A stretch of DNA of 64,000 bases from Bacteroidetes bacterium HGW-Bacteroidetes-5. GTDB taxonomy: Bacteria > Bacteroidota > Bacteroidia > Bacteroidales > UBA932. A program made the translations under genes and the position numbers. Location of the stretch: assembly GCA_002842515.1 (NCBI GenBank), contig PHDC01000001.1, positions 1,550,001 to 1,614,000 of the forward strand. Reading direction: 5' to 3'. This document shows positions 9,069 through 17,344 of the stretch, in pieces. The first letter of the stretch is position 1; every line of letters starts with the position of its first letter. Below the pieces are notes generated by a model. It had not been told where the DNA came from. It ran no database searches and was given only the letters and a program-made list of their open reading frames with translations.

Positions 9069-10058
9069 ATGGCTAAAATTGAAAGCAAAGGTAAAGTGCC
9101 AATGGTTCAGGAGCTTTTTCTTAATTTCGGGTTAACTCCCAACAACGAATTTCTCGCGGACAACACCGGATTTACCTACTCCTCCTCTCATAAAGTGATG
9201 CTTGAAGGGATTGATTTTGACCTTATCTATACCCCGCTGAAACATCTTGGTTATAAGGCGGTGTTAAATGTGCTTGGCCCACTTTACGCAGGAGGTTTTG
9301 AACCTGAATCTCTATCTGTGAGAGTTGCCCTCTCAAAAAGATTCTCAACCAACTCTATTGAAGAGCTATGGAGCGGAGTTGTTGCTGCTTTCAAAGAGCA
9401 CGGGTTGCAAAACATAGATCTTGATCTACTCCCATCTGTAACCGGACTTACAATTAGCCTTTCGTCACAGGGAAAACAAAAAAACGAACTCTTTGTTCAA
9501 CGCCCGCCGTGCAAATCTTCCGATCTTCTATGTCTTAGCGGTGGGTTAGGTGCTGCATATTTGGGACTTCAGATTCTTGAAAGAGAGAAGATGATTTTTG
9601 AGAAAGATAGCACACAACCACAACTTGAAAAATACAAATTTGTTCTCCAGGCTTATCTTAACCCCTATATAGACAAAACTCTTTTTGAGACAATGAAGAG
9701 CGTAGGAGTTTTTCCAAGCCGGGGTGAATTTGTCGTGAATGGCCTTGCAGACTCTGTTAAGAGTATCTGCCTTGCAAAAAACCTTGGCGCTAAAGTGTTT
9801 ATGAATAGAATTCCGCTGGCTGCAGGAGCAACAGAGGTTGCCACAGAGATAAACATAGACCCTGTAACAGCTGCTCTCAACGGCGGAGATGACTATAAGT
9901 TCCTCTTTGCTGTTCCGCTTGAAAAACACGAAGTTTTGCAAAAGGAGTTTCCTCAGCTTGATATTATCGGACACCTGTGTGACCCTCAGGCAGGCGCACT
10001 ATTTGTAACTCCTGACGGAACAGAGCTTAACCTAAAAGCTCAGGCTTGGGACAAATGA
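9069..10058 (+). CDS. ThiL-like / AIR synthase-related protein
   Basis: A 329-aa protein with the two-domain AIR-synthase/ThiL layout. The C-terminal half keeps ThiL landmarks: LSGGLGAAYLGLQIL (about residues 155-169) and ALNGGDDYKFLFAVP (about 270-284, usually GGEDYELLF in ThiL). True ThiL phosphorylates thiamine monophosphate to thiamine diphosphate. Here the N-terminal GDDAAV-type metal/ATP motif appears as ADNTGF, and other metal-binding Asp positions are not obvious, so catalysis is uncertain. The ATG at 9069 was chosen because longer starts run back through the promoter and sufB. The 3' end overlaps the convergent dnaE by 27 bp. Family assignment is fair; function is open. Confidence 0.7.
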   Translation: MAKIESKGKVPMVQELFLNFGLTPNNEFLADNTGFTYSSSHKVMLEGIDFDLIYTPLKHLGYKAVLNVLGPLYAGGFEPESLSVRVALSKRFSTNSIEELWSGVVAAFKEHGLQNIDLDLLPSVTGLTISLSSQGKQKNELFVQRPPCKSSDLLCLSGGLGAAYLGLQILEREKMIFEKDSTQPQLEKYKFVLQAYLNPYIDKTLFETMKSVGVFPSRGEFVVNGLADSVKSICLAKNLGAKVFMNRIPLAAGATEVATEINIDPVTAALNGGDDYKFLFAVPLEKHEVLQKEFPQLDIIGHLCDPQAGALFVTPDGTELNLKAQAWDK

Positions 10059-13000
10059 GACATTGATGTTTCTCAACTCTAAGTAACTGAGTAGATCTGT
10101 ATTAAGTGATACCATATATTTTGTTGAAAAGAACTCTACCGCAATCCTGTTGTCGTAGTCAAGGAACTTAATGGTAAGAGTTGTCTTCCCCTTGTTCTGT
10201 TTAATAACCTTAAGAAGTTCATTTCGAAAACCCGGAGTTACCATCTTTACCGGAACATTGAGAGTTATCTCCTTTATGAACTCCTCTTTTGTGTTTGCAA
10301 GATGTCTTATCCTCTTTACTTTGAGCTCATAATCTACCGATTTCGCCTCCTCTTTACTTGCAGATGAGAATCCGAACCTTGGAGAGATAGAGCACTTTAG
10401 AATCAGCGGAAGATTAGGCTGCATATACTGCATAAAGGCCTCATAATCTTTCCCGTAAATTGCGAAGTTCAAAGATCCGTTAAAATCCTCAATCGTGAAA
10501 TTTGCAAAGGGCTTCCCGGAGCTTCTGGTATAAGATATCTTAACAGAGGTGACAATTCCGGCAATTATAATCTCCTTACCCTGAAGGGACTCCTCTTTAG
10601 GTGCCTGTGCCACCATATCTGAAGCATCTGCAACGGTGCAGGAGGTAAAGTTTTTTACCTCAAAAGCAAACTGATCCAACGGATGCGCCGAGAGGTACAT
10701 CCCCACAAGCTCCTTCTCTTTTTTGAGAAGTTCGTGCATATCTACCTCAACTGCTGCCGGAATCTCCGGCGGTACTAATTTTACACTTTCGCTGGTTCCA
10801 AAAAGGGAGCTGCCACCGTTGACTGTGTCTGTCTGAAACCTGTTGCCGTAACGGATAAGTGCGTCCAGAAAGAGTTCATCTCTGTTGGTTGTACCCAGAT
10901 ACTGCGCTCTTTTTATCGGTTCAAAGCTATCAAAACCTCCGGCGTAGATAAGTGATTCAATTGTCTTTCTGTTTACCACTCCAAGGTTTATTCTCTCAAT
11001 AAAGTTGTATATAGAGCTAAATGGCTCCCCACTCTCCTCTCTTGCCTTTACTATGTTCTCTACTGCGGCAGAACCTACCCCCTTTACGCCGGCCATACCA
11101 AAACGGATATTTCCCTTTTTGTTTACGGTAAAAGTATCTATGCTCTCGTTTACATCCGGGCCAAGAACCTCAATCTTCATCCTCTTGCACTCATCCATCA
11201 GTTTGCTAAGCTCATCTATGTCATTGAGGTTTCTGCTGAGTGTTGCGGCCATAAATTCCGGCGGATAGTTTGCCTTTAGATAGGCTGTATGGTATCCTAT
11301 AAGGGCGTAGCAGGTGGAGTGTGACTTATTAAACGCATATTGGGCAAAGGCCTCCCAATCTTTCCAAATCTTCTCCAGGATATCCTCCGGGTGTCCACTC
11401 TCCTTTCCCCCGGCTATAAACCGTTGCTTAATAGTATCCATTAGAGCTTTATCCTTCTTACCCATCGCCTTGCGAAGGTTGTCTGCATCTCCTTTGGTGA
11501 GCCCGGCAATCTTCTGTGACAGTAACATCACCTGTTCCTGATAGACAGTAACGCCATAAGTAGAGGAGAGAACCTCCTCCATTACAGGAAGGTCGTACTC
11601 TATCTGTTTTAGACCGTGTTTTCTATTGATAAAATCGGGGATATACTCCATCGGGCCAGGCCTGTAGAGTGCGTTCATTGCGATAAGATCTTCAAGCCGG
11701 TTCGGTTTAAGCTCTCTGAGCCATTTTCTCATTCCGTCACTCTCAAACTGGAAGGTGGCAACTGAGTCCCCCCTGCTAAAGAGAGCGTAAGTCGCCTCAT
11801 CATCAAGCGGGATAGCATCTATATCTATATCTACTCCCCTGGATTTTTTTATGTTTACAATTGCATCTTTGATTATGGAGAGAGTTCTCAGCCCCAGGAA
11901 ATCCATTTTAAGCATTCCAACCTTCTCTATCTGAGACCCCTCATACTGAGATACCCATATCTTCTCGCCGGTCTCCTTATCGTTTGCAGTGGTTATTGGG
12001 ATATACTCCCGAAGGTCGTCCCTTCCAATTATAATAGCACAGGCGTGCACCCCTACATTTCTTACAGTACCCTCCAATCTTCTGGCAAACTCAAGCGTCT
12101 CTCTTACCAATGGCTCTCCATTATTGTATGCATCTGCAAAATCCGGAACCAGCTTAATACAATTGTCAATTGTAACCTCTACTGTATCCCCTTTTTCATC
12201 GTTGGGAAATCTGATGGGAACAAGTTTGGCAAGTCTGTCAGACTCGGCAAGAGGAAGTCTCTGAATTCTGGCTATATCACGAATTGCACTTTTAGCCGCC
12301 ATTGTTCCGAAGGTTATCACGTGAGAGACGTGGTCTTCGCCATATTTCTGCTCTACATATTTGAGAACCTTATGTCTTCCGTCATCGTCAAAGTCGATAT
12401 CTATATCGGGCATAGAGATTCTGTCCGGGTTTAAGAAGCGCTCAAAGAGGAGATCATATTTTAGGGGGTCGATATCTGTAATCCTAAGAGAGTAGGCCAC
12501 TACTGACCCTGCTGCAGAACCTCTGCCCGGACCAACGGCAACCCCCATATTGCGGGCAGCTGCAATAAAATCCTGGACAATAAGAAAATAGTCCGGATAA
12601 CCCATAAACTTAATGGTTGCCAGCTCAAACTCTATTCTCTCTCTGTGCTCATCATTTAACTCTTTGTATCTGCTGATTGCTCCCTGATATGTTAGCTCCC
12701 GCAGATAGTCATTAGAGTCGGCAAAGGTTTCGGGGATTGGGAAATTTGGCATAATTGGTTTTGATCCAATCTTATATGCCTCTATTTTATTTGCAATCTC
12801 AATCGTATTCTCAAGAACTTCCGGGATATCTGAAAAGATTTGAGCCATCTCGTCCTGCGTCTTGAGGTACTCCTGTTTAGTGTACCTAAGCCTGTTTGGG
12901 TCGTCATAATCTGCATTGGTGGTAAGACAGATAAGCCTGTCGTGAGCCTCTCTGTCGTCCTGTGCTACAAAATGGACATCATTAGTTGCAATACATTTAA

Positions 13001-13622
13001 TTCCAAGATTCCCGGCAATCTCGAGAATTCCTCTGTTTGCATTGCACTGAGCTTCAAAAGTAGTTTGGTCTGCACCGGGAACATCTGTTTCGTGTCGTTG
13101 GAGCTCCAGATAGTAATCATCTCCGAAAAGGTTTTGATACCAACTTGCCGCCTCCATAGCCCTCTCCATATTGCCGGCCAACAGAGCCTGGTTAACCTCT
13201 CCTCCGAGACAGGCAGAGGTGCAGATAAGGTTTGACCCGAAGCGCTCCAGCAGCTCCCTGTCTATCCTGGGCTTGGAGTAAAACCCCTCTATGAATGCGT
13301 TAGAGCTTAATTTTACAAGATTCTTATATCCTTCATAATTTTTGGCTAAAAGAACCAGGTGATAGCTCCCCTGATCTTCCTTCCCCTTTTTGCTAAAACG
13401 AGAGCCCTTTGCCACATAGACTTCACAACCTACTATTGGCTTGACATCAGGATATTTTGATGCGCAATCCAGGAACTCCTTTACTCCAAACATATTCCCG
13501 TGATCTGTAATAGCGAGAGCTATCTGCTTGTCATCAGAGGCTTTTGCGAAAAGTTTCGGTATAGATGCTGCACCATCAAGTATTGAGTAGTGAGTGTGAA
13601 CGTGCAGATGTACAAAAGCCAT
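10032..13622 (-). CDS. dnaE: DNA polymerase III alpha subunit
   Basis: Catalytic subunit of the replicative polymerase. The N-terminal PHP domain opens with FVHLHVHTHYSILDG (residues 3-17). The polymerase active-site motif PDIDIDFDDDGR is near residues 400-410, followed by palm/fingers segments and the tandem helix-hairpin-helix region (FGMAGVKGVGSAAVENIV). The C-terminus has an OB-fold (EIIIAGIVTSVKISYTRSSG). The 1196-aa length and gene order of domains fit DnaE1-type rather than PolC. It appears monocistronic, lying between gpmI and the convergent ThiL-like gene. No intein or frame break is seen. Confidence 0.96.
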   Translation of the reverse strand: MAFVHLHVHTHYSILDGAASIPKLFAKASDDKQIALAITDHGNMFGVKEFLDCASKYPDVKPIVGCEVYVAKGSRFSKKGKEDQGSYHLVLLAKNYEGYKNLVKLSSNAFIEGFYSKPRIDRELLERFGSNLICTSACLGGEVNQALLAGNMERAMEAASWYQNLFGDDYYLELQRHETDVPGADQTTFEAQCNANRGILEIAGNLGIKCIATNDVHFVAQDDREAHDRLICLTTNADYDDPNRLRYTKQEYLKTQDEMAQIFSDIPEVLENTIEIANKIEAYKIGSKPIMPNFPIPETFADSNDYLRELTYQGAISRYKELNDEHRERIEFELATIKFMGYPDYFLIVQDFIAAARNMGVAVGPGRGSAAGSVVAYSLRITDIDPLKYDLLFERFLNPDRISMPDIDIDFDDDGRHKVLKYVEQKYGEDHVSHVITFGTMAAKSAIRDIARIQRLPLAESDRLAKLVPIRFPNDEKGDTVEVTIDNCIKLVPDFADAYNNGEPLVRETLEFARRLEGTVRNVGVHACAIIIGRDDLREYIPITTANDKETGEKIWVSQYEGSQIEKVGMLKMDFLGLRTLSIIKDAIVNIKKSRGVDIDIDAIPLDDEATYALFSRGDSVATFQFESDGMRKWLRELKPNRLEDLIAMNALYRPGPMEYIPDFINRKHGLKQIEYDLPVMEEVLSSTYGVTVYQEQVMLLSQKIAGLTKGDADNLRKAMGKKDKALMDTIKQRFIAGGKESGHPEDILEKIWKDWEAFAQYAFNKSHSTCYALIGYHTAYLKANYPPEFMAATLSRNLNDIDELSKLMDECKRMKIEVLGPDVNESIDTFTVNKKGNIRFGMAGVKGVGSAAVENIVKAREESGEPFSSIYNFIERINLGVVNRKTIESLIYAGGFDSFEPIKRAQYLGTTNRDELFLDALIRYGNRFQTDTVNGGSSLFGTSESVKLVPPEIPAAVEVDMHELLKKEKELVGMYLSAHPLDQFAFEVKNFTSCTVADASDMVAQAPKEESLQGKEIIIAGIVTSVKISYTRSSGKPFANFTIEDFNGSLNFAIYGKDYEAFMQYMQPNLPLILKCSISPRFGFSSASKEEAKSVDYELKVKRIRHLANTKEEFIKEITLNVPVKMVTPGFRNELLKVIKQNKGKTTLTIKFLDYDNRIAVEFFSTKYMVSLNTDLLSYLELRNINVSFVPSLSF

Positions 13623-13674
13623 TGTTAGAGGTGTTCCTGAATTAAACTTAAATTTTATTAACTAGTTTTCTGTC

Positions 13675-15192
13675 TTATACCAGGGGCTCTCCGGTCATCT
13701 CTGCCGGTGCCGGAATTCCCATCATCTTCAATATTGTAGGGGCAATATCTGCGAGTTTTCCATCTTTTACACTCTTAACATCTTTATCGATCACAACAAA
13801 TGGGACAGGATTGAGTGAGTGGGCAGTGTTTGGAGAGCCGTCCGGGTTAACTGCATTGTCTGCATTTCCGTGGTCTGCAGTAATGATGATTGAGTACTCA
13901 TTCTCTAAAGCCACTTTTACAATCTCTGCGACGCAGTTGTCTACCGTTTTGATTGCTCTCTTTATTGCACTAAAGACACCTGTGTGGCCGACCATATCTC
14001 CGTTGGCAAAATTCAGAACAATAAAGTGATGCTTTTGACTCTTTAGCTCTCTTACCAACTCCTCCTTAACCTCCAGGGCGCTCATCTCCGGTTGAAGATC
14101 ATATGTTGAGACCTGGGGTGACCTTACAAGAATTCTGTTTTCATTTTCAAAAAGCTGCTCTCTTCCTCCTGAGAAGAAAAATGTCACGTGGGCATATTTC
14201 TCCGTCTCTGCAATCCTAAGCTGATTTTTCCCCGCAGCAGATACCACCTCGCCTATGGTGTTTACAAGATTATCCTTGTCGTAGAGAATGTGCAGCCCTG
14301 TGAATTTTTCGTCGTAAGGAGTTAGTGTTGAGTAGTAGAGCGGAATCACATCCATATTCGGAATTCCGTGATTCGGTTGGGTTAGTACTGTTGTAAGTTC
14401 ACGAGCCCTGTCGTTGCGGAAGTTAAAGAAGATGACTGCGTCTCCCTCTTTGAGGGTTGCAACAGGCTCTCCGTCTGTGTTAACTGCCACGTGTGCTCTA
14501 ATAAATTCATCGGTAAGACCACTCTCGTAGCTCTTTTGTAAAGCTTCAACTCCGCTGGTAAAGCTCTCTCCCTTTCCATACACAAGCAGGTCGTAGGCCT
14601 CTTTTACCCGCTCCCATCTTTTGTCTCTATCCATTGCGTAGTAGCGACCAATTATTGAAGCCAACCTGGCACCATTTTGCGAAAGATATTTTTCCAACTC
14701 CGAAATATATTTTACTCCACTTTTAGGATCGGTATCCCTACCGTCCATAAAGGCGTGGACATAGACTCTCTCTAATCCTCTCTCTTTTGCCAGATCCAGA
14801 AATGCATAAAGATGCTCCATTGCACTGTGCACACCTCCATCGGACATAAGCCCCATAAAGTGGAGAGCCTTGCCGCTGCTCTTTGCGTAATCGTATGTAT
14901 TTTTAATTTCGGTGTTATTGTATAAAACCTTGTCTCTACAGTCTTTATTGATTCTTACCAAATCTTGATATACAACCCTTCCTGCCCCTATATTCAGGTG
15001 CCCCACCTCTGAATTTCCCATCTGCCCCTCAGGCAGACCAACATCCTCTCCGCACGCTTTAAGCAGCGAAGTCGGGTATTTTGCACGGATAGCATCCATA
15101 TTCGGGGAGCCCTGAACATAAATTGCATTCGAGCTGTTTTTTAGCCCCTCTCCCCATCCGTCCAATATCATTAAAAGTACCTTCTTATCCAT
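13675..15192 (-). CDS. gpmI: 2,3-bisphosphoglycerate-independent phosphoglycerate mutase
   Basis: Interconverts 3- and 2-phosphoglycerate in glycolysis using two manganese ions and a phosphoserine intermediate. Seen: the N-terminal metal motif LLMILDGWGEG, the catalytic serine in GNSEVGHLNIGAGR, the HAFMDGRDTDP segment, and the C-terminal metal motif ITADHGNADNA. An in-frame ATG 21 bp upstream (15213) gives MDKCNTIMDKK. The ATG at 15192 gives MDKKVLLMILDGWG, the normal family N-terminus (505 aa). A -7 box at 15224-15231 would put the transcript start only a few bases before 15213, which also favours 15192. Confidence 0.95.
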   Translation of the reverse strand: MDKKVLLMILDGWGEGLKNSSNAIYVQGSPNMDAIRAKYPTSLLKACGEDVGLPEGQMGNSEVGHLNIGAGRVVYQDLVRINKDCRDKVLYNNTEIKNTYDYAKSSGKALHFMGLMSDGGVHSAMEHLYAFLDLAKERGLERVYVHAFMDGRDTDPKSGVKYISELEKYLSQNGARLASIIGRYYAMDRDKRWERVKEAYDLLVYGKGESFTSGVEALQKSYESGLTDEFIRAHVAVNTDGEPVATLKEGDAVIFFNFRNDRARELTTVLTQPNHGIPNMDVIPLYYSTLTPYDEKFTGLHILYDKDNLVNTIGEVVSAAGKNQLRIAETEKYAHVTFFFSGGREQLFENENRILVRSPQVSTYDLQPEMSALEVKEELVRELKSQKHHFIVLNFANGDMVGHTGVFSAIKRAIKTVDNCVAEIVKVALENEYSIIITADHGNADNAVNPDGSPNTAHSLNPVPFVVIDKDVKSVKDGKLADIAPTILKMMGIPAPAEMTGEPLV

Positions 15193-15200
15193 AATTGTAT

Positions 15201-15208
15201 TACATTTG
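15201..15208 (+). promoter_or_regulatory. Putative rnr promoter -7 box
   Basis: TACATTTG matches TAnnTTTG, 30 bp before the rnr ATG. It overlaps the leader and promoter region of divergent gpmI, so the two promoters face through each other. No clear -33 TTG was found. Confidence 0.45.
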
Positions 15209-15223
15209 TCCATTAATATCCCG

Positions 15224-15231
15224 CAAAAATA
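15224..15231 (-). promoter_or_regulatory. Putative gpmI promoter -7 box
   Basis: On the minus strand this reads TATTTTTG, matching TAnnTTTG. It predicts transcription start near 15218 and so supports the gpmI start at 15192 rather than 15213. Confidence 0.5.
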
Positions 15232-15238
15232 GACAATT

Positions 15239-17344
15239 ATGCCCAGAAAGAAAAATCAAAGCAGAGAAGGTAAGAACCGCCCAACTAAAAAGGGAGGAGC
15301 AAAACAGCCTAAAGCGGAGATAACCGGAAAGGTTATGATGACCCGGGAGGGGTATGCATTTATTGCAACAGAGGTAGTAAACAGTGATATATTTATTCCT
15401 GCAAGAAAGTTAAGGGGAGCGCTTCACGGAGATCTTGTGAGGGTTGTATATTCTGAGAGAAAAACCGGAGGATCCCGCAGGGAGGGAGAGGTAATTGAGA
15501 TTGTAGAACGCTCAAAAAGACCATATATAGGGGTATTGCAGATTGTGGGAGATCAGGCCTGGGTTATCACCGAGGGAAAGAATATGCCGTATGACATAAG
15601 GGTTGAGATTCAGGAGAGCGACAAAGTTCACAACGGATTTAAAGTAGCGGCAATGGTGGATGACTGGCCAAGACGCTCAGATGAACCAATCGGGCACCTG
15701 ATTGATGTTCTTGGAATGCCGGGAGACAATAACACAGAGATGCACGCAATTCTCACTGAGTTTGGTCTTCCATATAAATTTGACCCCAAGGTAGAGAGGG
15801 AGGCAGAGCAGATTCCCGATGAGATAACTGCACAGGATATAAAAGAGAGGCGAGATTTTCGCGGAGTTACCACCTTTACCATTGACCCTACAGATGCAAA
15901 AGACTTTGACGATGCCCTGTCGTTAAAAGAGCTTAGCCCGGGTAACTGGGAGGTTGGAGTTCACATTGCAGATGTAACCCACTATGTTAGACCCGGAACT
16001 ACATTAGATAAAGAGGCTCTGGACAGGGGCACCTCCGTATATCTGGTAGACAGAACCGTACCTATGCTGCCGGAGAAGCTCTCCAACAGATTGTGTTCGC
16101 TCCGTCCAAGAGAGGAGAAGCTCTGTTTCTCCGCAGTATTTGAGATGGACGAAAAATCCAGAGTTCATAAAAGATGGTTTGGCAGAACAATCATTAAATC
16201 TGACTACCGCTTTGATTATGAACAGGCTCAGGATATTATTGAGACTCAAAAAGGTCCGCTGGTAAACGAGATGCTTAAACTTCACCAGCTTGCAAAGCAA
16301 CTGCGAGAAGAGAGGTTCCGTAAAGGGGCAATAAGCTTTGAGAGACCGGAGATGAAGGTAGAGGTAGATAAAGATGGAAAGCCAACAAATATCATTCAAA
16401 AGATAAGCAAAGATTCAAACTGGCTTATAGAGGAGTTTATGTTACTTGCAAACAGGGAGGTGGCTACTCTAATTGGCGGTAAAGAGGCCGGCGCAAAGGC
16501 AAAAACATTTGTTTACAGAATTCACGAAGAGCCCAATATAGATAAGATTGAGGCTTTCCGCTCTTTCATAAGCCATCTCGGTTATACAATGAGGCCGACC
16601 AAAAACCCAAGAGAGCTCTCAAGCGAGATCAACAACCTGCTTGCAACAGCAAAGGGGAAACCGGAAGAGGGCTCTATAGAGATTATGGCTCTGCGCTCTA
16701 TGGCAAGAGCCCGCTACTCTACAGATAATTTCGGGCACTATGGGCTCGCTTTTGATTACTATACACACTTCACCTCCCCTATTAGGAGATATCCGGATAT
16801 GATGGTTCACAGAATGCTTGCCCACTATCTGGATAAGGGAAAATCTCTGGACAAACAGAGTTATGAAGATAAGTGCAAGCACTCCAGCGAAAGGGAGCAG
16901 CTGGCCACAGAGGCAGAGAGAGCCAGCATAAAATATAAGATGGTTGAATTTATGCAGGATAAGGTTGGTAATATCTATGACGGAAACATCTCCGGGATTA
17001 CCGAGTGGGGAATGTTTGTGGAGATTGCAGATACTAAAGTAGAGGGGCTGGTCTCCCTAAGAGACATTAAAGAGGATTATTTCGCCTTCGATGAGGAGAG
17101 CTTCTCTTTGACAGGCAGGCGGAGCGGCAAAAAATTTGTACTCGGTTACCCTGTAAAAATTAAGGTAATTAAGGCAAACCTTGAGCAGAAGCAGCTGGAC
17201 TATGCCCTTATGTGGGACGATAGCTGGAACAACGAAAACCCCCAACCTCAAAATGAGAGATATGAGCAGACCGATAGATCTTCCAGAAAGAGAACCGGAA
17301 GCTTTTCAAGAGGAGGCAGAGGTTCGAGAAAATCTAAAAGCTAA
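15239..17344 (+). CDS. rnr: Ribonuclease R
   Basis: A 701-aa processive 3'-5' exoribonuclease that degrades structured RNA. Order of domains: a basic N-terminus (residues 1-27), cold-shock OB domains (about 30-190), the RNB catalytic domain with the metal-binding DPTDAKDFDDAL (about 217-228), and a C-terminal S1 domain opening GNISGITEWGMFVEIAD (about 582-598). A basic Arg/Ser/Gly tail (RKRTGSFSRGGRGSRKSKS) ends the protein. The RNB domain shows SPIRRYPDMMVHR, typical of RNase R/II. The 3' end overlaps the convergent TonB-receptor-like gene by 11 bp. Confidence 0.95.
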   Translation: MPRKKNQSREGKNRPTKKGGAKQPKAEITGKVMMTREGYAFIATEVVNSDIFIPARKLRGALHGDLVRVVYSERKTGGSRREGEVIEIVERSKRPYIGVLQIVGDQAWVITEGKNMPYDIRVEIQESDKVHNGFKVAAMVDDWPRRSDEPIGHLIDVLGMPGDNNTEMHAILTEFGLPYKFDPKVEREAEQIPDEITAQDIKERRDFRGVTTFTIDPTDAKDFDDALSLKELSPGNWEVGVHIADVTHYVRPGTTLDKEALDRGTSVYLVDRTVPMLPEKLSNRLCSLRPREEKLCFSAVFEMDEKSRVHKRWFGRTIIKSDYRFDYEQAQDIIETQKGPLVNEMLKLHQLAKQLREERFRKGAISFERPEMKVEVDKDGKPTNIIQKISKDSNWLIEEFMLLANREVATLIGGKEAGAKAKTFVYRIHEEPNIDKIEAFRSFISHLGYTMRPTKNPRELSSEINNLLATAKGKPEEGSIEIMALRSMARARYSTDNFGHYGLAFDYYTHFTSPIRRYPDMMVHRMLAHYLDKGKSLDKQSYEDKCKHSSEREQLATEAERASIKYKMVEFMQDKVGNIYDGNISGITEWGMFVEIADTKVEGLVSLRDIKEDYFAFDEESFSLTGRRSGKKFVLGYPVKIKVIKANLEQKQLDYALMWDDSWNNENPQPQNERYEQTDRSSRKRTGSFSRGGRGSRKSKS

